Part shown: piece after piece, positions 9,892-21,700 of the stretch
Layout of the letters: each line of letters begins with the position of its first letter
Position numbering within the stretch: the first letter of the stretch is position 1
Assembly (NCBI GenBank): GCA_933228675.1
Contig: OW121742.1
Span: forward strand, 113,427,355 to 113,491,354
Length of the DNA stretch: 64,000 nucleotides
DNA from: Stomorhina lunata
Taxonomy: Eukaryota; Arthropoda; Insecta; Diptera; Rhiniidae
Direction of reading: 5' to 3'
Position numbers and translations under genes: made by a program
The notes under the pieces: model-generated
Databases searched by the model: none
What the model was told of the DNA's origin: nothing
Seen by the model: only the letters and a program-made list of their open reading frames with translations

Positions 9892-10680
9892 GTTGAAAAG
9901 ATCATTTGAGTTCGTTATTTTTTTGCTGTTAAACGAAGTGATCTTAATTTGCCAACAATAAGCCCTGGGCTTTGGACCTTTTCTTCTCTGCTAAAGAGAT
10001 TAATCAGTATTAAGGCAAAAATTTCTTTATTTTCAATTTTTTTGCGAATCCTTTTTTGTTTGCCTCTTGTAAAATAATGAAGATTTGGTAAAATGTCTTT
10101 AAAAAAGGATCTTTTTTTTGATGAACGGCTGTTTTATTTTAAAAAGATTTTTTTTGAAGGAAATTTAAACAATTTAAGCAAATTTACTCAAGCATAATTT
10201 AATTTTGTAATACAATAACTTTTTTAAGGCAAAAAGAGAAGAAAAAGATATTATTACTTATTTCCTTCCTTAAGGAAGAAATTTAATCCTTAAGTTCCTT
10301 GAAGGAGGAAGCGGCATATTAAATATTTATGTAGTTTCCAAAAGGCTAACATTTTTTTTACTAAACAAAGATTTAATCAACTAAATAATTGCTCATTTAA
10401 GGTTTAAAATGAATCAAAAACATACCCACTTTATCAAAAATTTGAAAATTGAAAATTTTAATTTTTAAAGTCTTATATCTTTAAAACCATAAGAGATAGA
10501 ATATGCATGTCCGAATGTTTTTTGTAGATCTTAACCTAAGTATTTGTTTTATAGTATGTTTTTTCAAATCGGTCGAGAAATGGCAATTATATATCGTTTT
10601 AAGTGATTTAAGAGTATGAGGTGTCCTATTTTGTGGGACGGTTATGCCGCCCCAGTAAAAGCAAGGCTTTCCAGACTTAA
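9892..10680. other. AT-rich unique DNA, no gene seen
   Basis: Nothing assignable. It includes a local direct-repeat patch of CCTTAAGGAAG-like words near 10260-10310. Confidence 0.5.
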
Positions 10681-10681
10681 G

Positions 10682-10728
10682 CTCTGGTTTTCTATAGAAA
10701 TGTTGGCGATCGCTTTTGTTTTCTATAT
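10682..10728 (+). repeat. Isolated satellite C monomer
   Basis: A single copy of TTTTCTATAGAAATG plus TTGGCGATCGCT plus TTTGTTTTCTATA, about 1.6 kb from the end of the main C array. Its ATAGAAATG variant also occurs in the 8280-8900 part of that array. Confidence 0.85.
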
Positions 10729-10774
10729 TTATTTATTCATTATTCAAAAAGATATACAACCTATTACAGTTAAA

Positions 10775-11235
10775 GGCCGAGCATATTTTAGAATTCCAGA
10801 TTCTTAAATTTCGTAGGCCAAGCTTTGAAAGATTTTTCTCTACTTGGTCTTTCCATCGAAGAAAAGATTTTCTTCTACTTGGTCTTCATCGAAGTTTCGG
10901 ACGTCCCCTTCCACTAGTTCCCTCGGCATCATTTTCGAACACTTTTCTTGCTGGAGTATTTTCATCCATACCCACGACATATCCTAGTCAAAGCAGCCGC
11001 TGTTTAATGCGTTTTATTATATCGATGTTAGCGTTTAGCTCATAAAGCTAATGGTTCATTTGATGTCGGTATTCATTGCTAATGCAGTCTGATTTAAAGA
11101 TTTTACATAGAATCTTCCTCTAAAAAACTCCAAGAATAGCCCGATCCTCCCGTACAAGTACCTATGATTCATGAGTCTACTCTTATATCGAACTTACAAC
11201 TAGACCCATTTTCATTCTCAAAATAAACAAGTAAA
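10775..11235 (-). pseudogene. Non-LTR retrotransposon ORF2 C-terminal remnant (longest copy)
   Basis: On the minus strand the order is: RKILCKIFKSDCISNEYRHQ, LYELNANIDIIKRIKQRR, LLWLGYVVGMDENTPARKVF, then GTSGRGRPKLRWKDQVEKN and LSKLGLRNLRIW. This is the well-known arthropod ORF2 tail with the RWLGHVxRMD and GRPxxRW blocks. It contains stops, frameshifts, and a short internal repetition of the KDQVE-coding bases near 10855-10895. A short plus-strand frame across it is a shadow. Confidence 0.8.
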
Positions 11236-12125
11236 AGTGTTATATTCGGCCGAATCTTATATACCCACCATTAAGTTGTGTTAAATTTGGAAACATATCT
11301 CCCATTTCTATCAGGGTGCAGCTAATTCAAAATGTGGACCATTTAATAGCTTTTAACTGACCTTTGCTACATTTTTTTTTTGGTTTCCTGGAATGTTTTT
11401 TATATGAAAGCTATAGTCAAATCTGGACCGATTCCTATAAAATTTGATATACTGACCAATAGTTGCATAAAATTTCTCTATTCGAAACTTAGTCGTCATA
11501 GCTATTACAATTGCATTCAATTTAACAGCATTAATGTGTTTCCCGGGGCGGGGTTATATGGCAGCTCTAACTAAATTTGAGCCGATTTCGTCCATTTTCA
11601 GTACACAACTTTCTTAAGATATCGAAAAAACTTTTGTAAAATTTTTTCACTCTAGCTCTTTTCGTTAAGGCGCAATCGAGCTTTGTATGACGGACAGGCG
11701 GACATAAACACCCTTTTCTTTTGGTATTTTTGTGTAAGTTTTGTATATGGTAGCTATGGTCAAATGTTGACCGATTGTAACAAAATTTTGCACACTGACT
11801 GGCATTGATATAAGACTTCCTTGTGCAAAATTTAGTGGCCTAAGCTTTTACATATATTGGGATTTAAGTGTATTTTAGGTGGAATTTAGGCTGTTTCCGT
11901 AAGTTATCCGAGGTTATATGGGAACTATGGTCAAATGTGAACCGATTTTGTCCAAATTCAATACCAAAACTTTTCAAGAGATGAAGAATATTTATGCCAA
12001 ATTTCAATACCTATATCCTTTTTTTAAGGTTTTTTATCGTGCCGACAACAGATAGACAGATATACGAACAGACAGACGGACATCGTTCAATCGTCTTAGA
12101 ATTACATAAGGATTCAGAATATATA
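11236..12125. repeat. Fly-type dispersed repeat with internal diverged units
   Basis: CCGAATCTTATATACCCACC near 11250 begins a region where a unit recurs: TATATGG.A.CT, then AAAT.TG..CCGATT, then CCAAATTCAATAC-like words, then CGTGCCGACAACAGATAGAC or GACGGACAGGCGGACAT. Units start near 11395, 11555, 11745 and 11915. I recall such sequence as dispersed in schizophoran fly genomes; no coding capacity is seen. Confidence 0.55.
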
Positions 12126-12129
12126 GGGC

Positions 12130-12995
12130 GCCGCGACCACGGCGGCACACCTCCATCCGATGGTCCAAATTTTCGATGACCCTGAGGCATAATGGAGGTT
12201 CTATGTCGTTAATGAGCCGAATTATCTCATCCTTTAGCTCTTGAATTATTGCTGACTTATCGACGTACATATTTTCTTTCAAATAACCCCCAAAAAAAGT
12301 CCAACGGTGTCAAATCACATGATTTTGGCGGCCAATTGACATCGCCATTACGTGAGATAACACGACCATTGAATTTGTTGCGCAAAAGAGCCATTGTTTC
12401 GTTAGCTATGTGGCAAGTGGCACTGTCCTGCTGAAACCACATATCGTTCACATCCATATCTTCCAATTCGGGCCATGAAAAGTTCGTTATTATCTCACGA
12501 TAGCGAACACCATTCACAGTAACTGCCTGACCGGCCTCATTTTGGAAAAAAAATACGGCCCGATGATGCCGCCAGCCCATAAACCGCACCAAACAGTCAC
12601 TCTTTGTGGGTGCATTGGTTTTTCGACAATCACTCTTGGATTCGCATTCGCCCAAATGCGGCAATTCTGTTTATTGACGAATCCACTGAGGTGAAAATGT
12701 GCCTTAAATGTGCACGACGACGAGTTGAGGTGGACGGCTCCTCAGCCACACTTTCGCGAACAGCAGCAATATTTTCTGCAGTACGAGCTGTACGAGCATG
12801 CACTGGTGTTCTCACATCTTCTACAGACCCGGTTTGCTCGAAATTTTCCACGATTTTTGCGATTGTACGCACATTTGGACGATCAAAATGACCGAAAAAA
12901 TCACGAAGTGCACGATATGCATTTTGATTTGAACGCCCATTTTCATAATAAGTCTGGATAACTTTAACACGTTGTTGGATTGTGTATCTCTCCAT
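12130..12995 (-). pseudogene. Mariner-family (DD41D, rosa-like) transposase pseudogene
   Basis: On the minus strand the start is MERYTIQQRVKVIQTYYENG, followed by the N-terminal helix-turn-helix region (RTIAKIVENFEQTGSVEDVR, TARTAENIAAVRESVAEEPS). After RRRAH the sequence jumps to HF.L.GFVNKQNCRIWANAN, CGLWAGGIIGPYFF, GQAVTVNGVRYRE, MWFQQD, VISRNGDVNWPPKSCDL and PLDFF. Forty-one residues separate the two later catalytic Asp residues. The jump removes the middle of the protein, including the first catalytic Asp expected just before AHF. There are also frameshifts near 12640, 12560 and 12265. The coding remnant ends at VCRRGRG (about 12130). It is more complete than the copy at 3790 and of a different subfamily. 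Confidence 0.88.
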
Positions 12996-13480
12996 GGTTC
13001 AAATTGAGTAAGTCTGAAATAGAGAAATATCAAATAAAATTCGGAAAACAATTGGCGTTTAGGTGTAGTTCACATTCAACATCGGCCCTTACAATTTAAC
13101 CACCCTTTAGTTATGAAATACGAATTCCCAAAGAGTGACTTTGGTATTTTTATGCTCAAAAAGTATTGAAATCATATTTTTTGGAAAATGACGAAACTCC
13201 GTTGATCCTGCATGTTGGTCATTGTTAAACAAATGACCTGCTGTCCAACACATTAATACCATGACAAAAATTTTACGGTTGCTAAACTTTCAACTATGAC
13301 CTCTTAGGGTGCAAAGGAATGCAGCTGAAAAATTCTTAGGAAAATTGTCGCATGTTTGTTACTGAAGTATTCAAAGAGATTTTTTTTTTTTAAATCTCAA
13401 AGATTTACAAATAATTTGACACCGAATCTAAGAAACCAGCATGAAATTTTAATTTCATACTTCATAATGAGCGGGAGACG
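12996..13480. other. Flank of mariner copy and unique DNA
   Basis: The 5' untranslated side of the mariner copy should begin here, but I could not recognise a terminal inverted repeat. The rest has no assignable content. Confidence 0.4.
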
Positions 13481-14527
13481 CTCAGTTCAGTTCTAGTTCA
13501 GTTCTAGTTCAGTTCTAGTTCAGTTCTAGTTCAGTTCTAGTTCAGTTCTAGTTCAGTTCTAGTTCAGTTCTAGTTCAGTTCTAGTTCAGTTCTAGTTCAG
13601 TTCTAGTTCAGTTCTAGTTCAGTTCTAGTTCAGTTCTAGTTCAGTTCTAGTTCAGTTCTAGTTCAGTTCTAGTTCAGTTCTAGTTCAGTTCTAGTTCAGT
13701 TCTAGTTCAGTTCTAGTTCAGTTCTAGTTCAGTTCTAGTTCAGTTCTAGTTCAGTTCTAGTTCAGTTCTAGTTCAGTTCTAGTTCAGTTCTAGTTCAGTT
13801 CTAGTTCAGTTCTAGTTCAGTTCTAGTTCAGTTCTAGTTCAGTTCTAGTTCAGTTCTAGTTCAGTTCTAGTTCAGTTCTAGTTCAGTTCTAGTTCAGTTC
13901 TAGTTCAGTTCTAGTTCAGTTCTAGTTCAGTTCAAGTTCAGTTCTAGTTCAGTTCTAGTTCAGTTCTAGTTCAGTTCTAGTTCAGTTCTAGTTCAGTTCT
14001 AGTTCAGTTCTAGTTCAGTTCTAGTTCAGTTCTAGTTCAGTTCTAGTTCAGTTCTAGTTCAGTTCTAGTTCAGTTCTAGTTCAGTTCTAGTTCAGTTCTA
14101 GTTCAGTTCTAGTTCAGTTCTAGTTCAGTTCTAGTTCAGTTCTAGTTCAGTTCTAGTTCAGTTCTAGTTCAGTTCTAGTTCAGTTCTAGTTCAGTTCTAG
14201 TTCAGTTCTAGTTCAGTTCTAGTTCAGTTCTAGTTCAGTTCTAGTTCAGTTCTAGTTCAGTTCTAGTTCAGTTCTAGTTCAGTTCTAGTTCAGTTCTAGT
14301 TCAGTTCTAGTTCAGTTCTAGTTCAGTTCTAGTTCAGTTCTAGTTCAGTTCTAGTTCAGTTCTAGTTCAGTTCTAGTTCAGTTCTAGTTCAGTTCTAGTT
14401 CAGTTCTAGTTCAGTTCTAGTTCAGTTCTAGTTCAGTTCTAGTTCAGTTCTAGTTCAGTTCTAGTTCAGTTCTAGTTCAGTTCTAGTTCAGTTCTAGTTC
14501 AGTTCTAGTTCAGTTCTGGTTCAGTTC
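13481..14527 (+). repeat. 11-bp satellite D (CTAGTTCAGTT), about 95 copies
   Basis: A nearly perfect array of CTAGTTCAGTT. I see only isolated changes (an A near 13933, CTGG at the right end). Its reverse complement forms the larger array at 15204-17677. Confidence 0.98.
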
Positions 14528-15203
14528 CACATAAAATGACCTTTACTGTATGTTAAAAAAATTTACTTGATATAAAGATTGAATGTATCTTTAGATATTC
14601 AATATTTAGGTACTCATATCTTAATACCCTTGTAATTGATACTTTCTCCTTAATCGTAATATCAAGGTAATGATCAATTTCGTTTTAAAAAACCCACATC
14701 CTTAAGTGCTTTAAACAAATTTCAAACAATATAAATTCGTTTAATATATTGATACTTCCTTTCTTTCTTTGCTTGAGTCCTTTACACGTATCCTGCAGCC
14801 TTGGGGAAGAATTTTTTGCTTTGAAATCTTTTATTATTCATTAATGTATCAATAACAGCGATGTTTTGTATTTTGAATAAATTATTAACGCTAGATTAAT
14901 TAATATGATGCCTTTATTCATTCCAACATGAATTAACAAGAATGAAAAATTAGATAATAAAGATGAGGATTTTTTAAGGATATCAAAATACAAATACTAG
15001 GAAAAATAATAAAAAAAAGACGATTCATAAATAACAAACAATTGGAGATATGAATAACAATTTTTTTATAAATTGTTTAACAATTTCAGGAGATAATTAT
15101 TGAAGCAGAAGCAATTACAGCTGTTGTTAAAGAAGTTTCAGTGATTCAATTAATATTTTAATTAATACAACAAAAAACTTTCCAGGTATTCAAACTTATC
15201 ATT
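14528..15203 (+). other. 676-bp unique spacer between the inverted 11-bp arrays
   Basis: Single-copy-looking AT-rich DNA. It would be the loop of a hairpin formed by the two arrays. It contains the exon-like segment listed at 15090. Confidence 0.8.
15090..15161 (+). CDS. Exon-like segment, 23 codons and stop, unknown gene
   Basis: TTGTTTAACAATTTCAG ends at 15089 and is a good acceptor. From 15090 one frame stays open, GAG to TTT, with TAA at 15159-15161. The peptide begins EIIIEAEAITAVVKEV. The other two frames stop within the first few codons. No AATAAA is seen before the next array. Short exon-like segments arise by chance in AT-rich DNA, so this is a weak call. No protein family is recognised. 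Confidence 0.15.
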   Translation, partial: EIIIEAEAITAVVKEVSVIQLIF

Positions 15204-17677
15204 TGAACTAGAACTAGAACTGAACTAGAACTGAACTAGAACTGAACTAGAACTGAACTAGAACTGAACTAGAACTGAACTAGAACTGAACTAGAACTGA
15301 ACTAGAACTGAACTAGAACTGAACTAGAACTGAACTAGAACTGAACTAGAACTGAACTAGAACTAAACTAGAACTGAACTAGAACTGAACTAGAACTGAA
15401 CTAGAACTGAACTAGAACTGAACTAGAACTGAACTAGAACTGAACTAGAACTGAACTAGAACTGAACTAGAACTGAACTAGAACTGAACTAGAACTGAAC
15501 TAGAACTGAACTAGAACTGAACTAGAACTGAACTAGAACTGAACTAGAACTGAACTAGAACTGAACTAGAACTGAACTAGAACTGAACTAGAACTGAACT
15601 AGAACTGAACTAGAACTGAACTAGAACTGAACTAGAACTGAACTAGAACTGAACTAGAACTGAACTAGAACTGAACTAGAACTGAACTAGAACTGAACTA
15701 GAACTGAACTAGAACTGAACTAGAACTGAACTAGAACTGAACTAGAACTGAACTAGAACTGAACTAGAACTGAACTAGAACTGAACTAGAACTGAACTAG
15801 AACTGAACTAGAACTGAACTAGAACTGAACTAGAACTGAACTAGAACTGAACTAGAACTGAACTAGAACTGAACTAGAACTGAACTAGAACTGAACTAGA
15901 ACTGAACTAGAACTGAACTAGAACTGAACTAGAACTGAACTAGAACTGAACTAGAACTGAACTAGAACTGAACTAGAACTGAACTAGAACTGAACTAGAA
16001 CTGAACTAGAACTGAACTAGAACTGAACTAGAACTGAACTAGAACTGAACTAGAACTGAACTAGAACTGAACTAGAACTGAACTAGAACTGAACTAGAAC
16101 TGAACTAGAACTGAACTAGAACTGAACTAGAACTGAACTAGAACTGAACTAGAACTGAACTAGAACTGAACTAGAACTGAACTAGAACTGAACTAGAACT
16201 GAACTAGAACTGAACTAGAACTGAACTAGAACTGAACTAGAACTGAACTAGAACTGAACTAGAACTGAACTAGAACTGAACTAGAACTGAACTAGAACTG
16301 AACTAGAACTGAACTAGAACTGAACTAGAACTGAACTAGAACTGAACTAGAACTGAACTAGAACTGAACTAGAACTGAACTAGAACTGAACTAGAACTGA
16401 ACTAGAACTGAACTAGAACTGAACTAGAACTGAACTAGAACTGAACTAGAACTGAACTAGAACTGAACTAGAACTGAACTAGAACTGAACTAGAACTGAA
16501 CTAGAACTGAACTAGAACTGAACTAGAACTGAACTAGAACTGAACTAGAACTGAACTAGAACTGAACTAGAACTGAACTAGAACTGAACTAGAACTGAAC
16601 TAGAACTGAACTAGAACTGAACTAGAACTGAACTAGAACTGAACTAGAACTGAACTAGAACTGAACTAGAACTGAACTAGAACTGAACTAGAACTGAACT
16701 AGAACTGAACTAGAACTGAACTAGAACTGAACTAGAACTGAACTAGAACTGAACTAGAACTGAACTAGAACTGAACTAGAACTGAACTAGAACTGAACTA
16801 GAACTGAACTAGAACTGAACTAGAACTGAACTAGAACTGAACTAGAACTGAACTAGAACTGAACTAGAACTGAACTAGAACTGAACTAGAACTGAACTAG
16901 AACTGAACTAGAACTGAACTAGAACTGAACTAGAACTGAACTAGAACTGAACTAGAACTGAACTAGAACTGAACTAGAACTGAACTAGAACTGAACTAGA
17001 ACTGAACTAGAACTGAACTAGAACTGAACTAGAACTGAACTAGAACTGAACTAGAACTGAACTAGAACTGAACTAGAACTGAACTAGAACTGAACTAGAA
17101 CTGAACTAGAACTGAACTAGAACTGAACTAGAACTGAACTAGAACTGAACTAGAACTGAACTAGAACTGAACTAGAACTGAACTAGAACTGAACTAGAAC
17201 TGAACTAGAACTGAACTAGAACTGAACTAGAACTGAACTAGAACTGAACTAGAACTGAACTAGAACTGAACTAGAACTGAACTAGAACTGAACTAGAACT
17301 GAACTAGAACTGAACTAGAACTGAACTAGAACTGAACTAGAACTGAACTAGAACTGAACTAGAACTGAACTAGAACTGAACTAGAACTGAACTAGAACTG
17401 AACTAGAACTGAACTAGAACTGAACTAGAACTGAACTAGAACTGAACTAGAACTGAACTAGAACTGAACTAGAACTGAACTAGAACTGAACTAGAACTGA
17501 ACTAGAACTGAACTAGAACTGAACTAGAACTGAACTAGAACTGAACTAGAACTGAACTAGAACTGAACTAGAACTGAACTAGAACTGAACTAGAACTGAA
17601 CTAGAACTGAACTAGAACTGAACTAGAACTGAACTAGAACTGAACTAGAACTGAACTAGAACTGTACTAGAATTGAA
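15204..17677 (-). repeat. 11-bp satellite E (AACTGAACTAG), inverted copy of D, about 225 copies
   Basis: The same 11-bp unit as satellite D on the opposite strand, almost invariant (one AACTAAACTAG near 15363, edge changes at both ends). Confidence 0.98.
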
Positions 17678-18390
17678 ACTAATACTTTTTCATTCTTCAT
17701 CTGTTTCGCTGTTGGAATTTTCTTTAATGAAAACCCTAAGAAATCCTTCTAATTTTTTCGCAATATTCAAAAAATAACAAAATTAACAAGTAATAGAATT
17801 TGTCTGGGTGTTAATATGTTAAACAGCAGGTAACGGGACGAAAAGGACTCTTTTAAAAACACCGACTATCCTTTAATGACAATAGCAAAAAAACAATAGA
17901 ATTGACAACTGGACATCGTGACCTGATGACAAAAGGAAATTCGAATACAATCGGAGCACTGTGCCACTGTGATACTAAAAAGGATCAGATGGTAGGAGGT
18001 AAAGAAAAAAGCTGCAAATTTTGTGAACAGTAGAAAAAGGCGTTGGCCGTTAGTTAACGAAATCTATAGGGGTTTGAAATAAAAACCTTCTAAAACCAAT
18101 ATTCTAGGAATAATTTTAAGAATTCACAAAAAGAATGAAAATTGTAAAGTACTTAAACTTAAGAAAGTCATACTTGAATGGGTCGTTTGAAGTTGCTGAA
18201 AAATAAATCTAACAAATTGACCTAAGAAATCTTCTTTATAAACTAAAACCCTGAAACAATTTAAAAAATTTGAATACTTTTTTTGTCCTTGATAAGATTT
18301 TAGGCCTTGACCACTTTAGGTTATCCAAAAATTAGTGGTTTCCGAAAAACACTTAGTTATTCATCACAAGGACACTCGCAAATTTTATGT
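17678..18390. other. Unique island between 11-bp and 31-bp satellites
   Basis: Moderate GC in 17800-18080. On the minus strand, CTGATCCTTTTTAG ends at about 17975 and opens a frame of about 33 codons (start YHSGTVLRLYSNFLLSSG), a possible but unsupported exon. Nothing is recognised. Confidence 0.35.
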
Positions 18391-21058
18391 TTTTCAAAAC
18401 AAAATTTTTAAAAAATTTCTTATTTTTATAGGAAATTTTTTAAAATTTTCTTATTTATTTTTAGGAAATTTTATAAAATTTTTCTTATTTTTATAGAAAT
18501 TATTTCAAAAGCTTGTTATTTTTATAAGAAATTTTTAAAAAATTTCTTATTTTTAAAAATTTGTTTTTGGGAAATTTTTCAAAAATGTCATATTTTTTTT
18601 GAGAAAAAAAATTTCTGATGTTTTCATATTTTTAAAGGAAAATTTTCAATAATTTCTTATTTGAATAGGAAGTTTTTAAAAAATGTCCATACTTTTCACA
18701 GGAAATTTTTAAAAAATTTCCATAATTTATATAGAAAAATTTTAAAAAATTTCCATTTTTTCTTATTTTTATAGGAATTTTTTAAAAAATTTCTTATTTT
18801 TACAAACAAATTTTCAAAAATTTGATATTTTTATAGGTAATTTTTCAAAAAGTTCTTATTTTTCTTTAGGAAATGTTTCATAAATTTCTTATATTTATAG
18901 GAAGTTTAAAAAATTTCGTATAAAAATTGTTTTTAAAAAATTTTTCAAAAATTTCTTATTTTTATAAGAAAATTTTAAAATCTTTTTTTATTTTTTTTCT
19001 AATTTCTTGTTTTTATTGCAATTTTTTAAAAAATTTCTTATTTTATAGGAAAATTTTCAAAAATTTCTTATTTTTGGAGGAAATTTTTCAAAAATTTCTC
19101 ATTTTTATAGAAAATTTTTTAAAAATTTCCTATTTTTATAGGAAATTTTTCAAAAATTTCTTATTTTTATAGGAAATTTTTCAAAAATCTCTTATTTTTA
19201 TAGGAAATTTTTAAAAAATTTCTTATTTTTATAGGAAATTTTTCAAAAATTTCTCATTTTTATTGGAAATTTTTCAAAAATTTCTTATTTTTATAGGAAT
19301 ATTTTTAAAAACTTCTTATTTTTATAAAAAATTTTTCAAAAGTTTTTATTTTTATAGGAAATTTTTCAAAAATTTCCTATTTTTATAGGAAATTTTTCAA
19401 AAATTTCCTATTTTTATAGGAAATTTTTCAAAAATTTCCTATTTTTATAGGAAATTTTTCAAAAATTTCCTATTTTTATAGGAAATTTTTCAAAAATTTC
19501 CTATTTTTATAGGAAATTTTTCAAAAATTTCCTATTTTTATAGGAAATTTTTCAAAAATTTCCTATTTTTATAGGAAATTTTTCAAAAATTTCCTATTTT
19601 TATAGGAAATTTTTCAAAAATTTCCTATTTTTATAGGAAATTTTTCAAAAATTTCCTATTTTTATAGGAAATTTTTCAAAAATTTCCTATTTTTATAGGA
19701 AATTTTTCAAAAATTTCCTATTTTTATAGGAAATTTTTCAAAAATTTCCTATTTTTATAGGAAATTTTTCAAAAATTTCCTATTTTTATAGGAAAATTTT
19801 CAAAAATTTCCTATTTTTATAGGAAATTGTTCAAAAATTTCCTATTTTTATAGGAAATTTTTCAAAAAATTCCTATTTTTATAGGAAATTTTTCAAAAAT
19901 TTCCTATTTTTATAGGAAATTTTTCAAAAATTTCCTATTTTTATAGGAAATTTTTCAAAAATTTCCTATTTTTATAGGAAATTTTTCAAAAATTTCCTAT
20001 TTTTATAGGAAATTTTTCAAAAATGTCCTATTTTTATAGGAAATTTTTCAAAAAATTCTTATTTTTATAATAAATTTTTCAAAAATTTCTTATTTTTATA
20101 AGAAATTTTTCAAAAATTTCCTATTTTTATAGGAAATTTTTCAAAAATTTCTTATTTTTATAAGAAATTTTTCAAAAATTTCTTATTTTTATAGGAAATT
20201 TTTCATAAATTTCTTATTTTTATAGGAAATTTTTCATAAATTTCTTATTTTTATAGGAAATTTTTCAAAAATTTCTTATTTTTATAGGAAATTTTTGCAA
20301 AAATTTCTTATTTTTATAGAAATATTTTCAAAAATTTCTTATTTTTATAGAAAATTTAAAAAAAATTTCTTATTTTTTAAGAAAAGTGTCTTAATTTTAA
20401 AAACAATTTTCAAAAGTTTCTTATTTTTATAGGAAAATTTTTAAAAATTTCTGATTTTTATACGAAATTTTTCAAAATTTTCTTATTTTTCTAAGGAATT
20501 TTTAAAATTTTGTTTTTCAGAAATTTTTTAAAAATTTCTTATTTTTCTAGGAAATTTTTAAAAAATTCTTAATTTTATAGAAATTATTTTAAAAATTTCT
20601 TTATTTATAGAAACTTTTTCAAAAATTTCTTATTATTCTATAGAATTGTTTTGTTTTTAATTTATTTATTTTTATTTTTTAAAAAATTCTTAGTTTTATA
20701 GAAAATTTGTAAAAAAAAATTTTATAGGAATTTTTTTTTTAATTTCTTATTTTTCTAGGAAATTTTTCAAAAATTTTTTATTTTTGTAGGGAATTTTACA
20801 AAATTTTCTTTTTTTTTTTGAGAAAATATTACAAAAATTTTTTATTTTGATAGGAAATTTTTAAAAAATTTCTTATTTTTATAGGAAATTTTTAAAAAAT
20901 TTCCATACTTTTTATAAGAAATTTTTAAAAAATTTCCATACTTTTGATGGGAAATTTTTAAAAAATTTCCATACTTTTTATAAGTAATTTTAAAAATTTC
21001 CATACTTTTGATGGGGAATTTTGAAAAAATGTCCATACTTTTTATAAGAAATTTTTTC
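18391..21058 (+). repeat. Satellite F: 31-bp AT-rich array, left block, about 86 copies
   Basis: The monomer is GGAAATTTTTCAAAAA followed by TTTCCTATTTTTATA. The core (about 19340-20040) is nearly uniform. Both edges are degenerate, with many point changes and indels. Two dyads per monomer: ATAGGAAATTTTTC with its mirror (a 27-bp odd palindrome), and CCTAT-TTTT-ATAGG. Confidence 0.95.
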
Positions 21059-21500
21059 AATTGAGTTGCATATTTCTCTTTTTTTCTTTTGGCTGATGTT
21101 ACAATTTATTTAGGCTTTTTTGTTTATTATTTTTGTTTTAAATCCTATTTTTAATACTAACAAGATTTTTTTGTTTTGCCATTTATTTTTTTAAGAAAAA
21201 TGTAACAAAATTTTTAACAAGCAGCTGCAGTTTTTTGTTAAGAAAAATAAAGACATTTCCTAACAAAATAGAAAATTTTGTCCTTTTAGGAGACAAATGC
21301 CTAAGACTGTCATTATATGAAGCTGGAGACAAAAGTTTTTAGAATTCCCAAAAAAAAAGACACAAATTAATGAAAATAAAAAACCGCCTTAAAAAATTAA
21401 AGAAAATTTATAAAAGATCATTATGACATCAATTACAAGAGCCTAAGACAACAAACAAAAGAGATCTAAAGAGAAAGAGATAGAGAGAGTGATTTCTTGT
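21059..21500. other. Unique island left of the assembly gap
   Basis: No gene seen. A purine-rich GAGAAAGAGATAGAGAGAG stretch lies just before the gap. Confidence 0.5.
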
Positions 21501-21700
21501 NNNNNNNNNNNNNNNNNNNNNNNNNNNNNNNNNNNNNNNNNNNNNNNNNNNNNNNNNNNNNNNNNNNNNNNNNNNNNNNNNNNNNNNNNNNNNNNNNNNN
21601 NNNNNNNNNNNNNNNNNNNNNNNNNNNNNNNNNNNNNNNNNNNNNNNNNNNNNNNNNNNNNNNNNNNNNNNNNNNNNNNNNNNNNNNNNNNNNNNNNNNN
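21501..21700. other. Assembly gap, 200 N
   Basis: Exactly 200 unknown bases, probably a placeholder of arbitrary size within a satellite-flanked island. Confidence 1.

Noticed and set aside
10616..11045. Plus-strand frames of 63 and 109 codons
   Set aside because: They lie across a satellite monomer and the antisense of the non-LTR tail remnant.
12034..12282. 82-codon minus-strand frame as a gene
   Set aside because: Its first half is the frameshifted C-terminus of the mariner transposase and its second half runs into the dispersed repeat.
12604..12961. Plus-strand frames of 83-95 codons across the mariner
   Set aside because: They are antisense shadows of the transposase remnant.
13481..17677. 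Telomeric repeats or assembly filler
   Set aside because: The 11-bp unit does not match insect TTAGG telomere repeats, and flies use other telomere systems. Scattered point variants argue against artificial filler.
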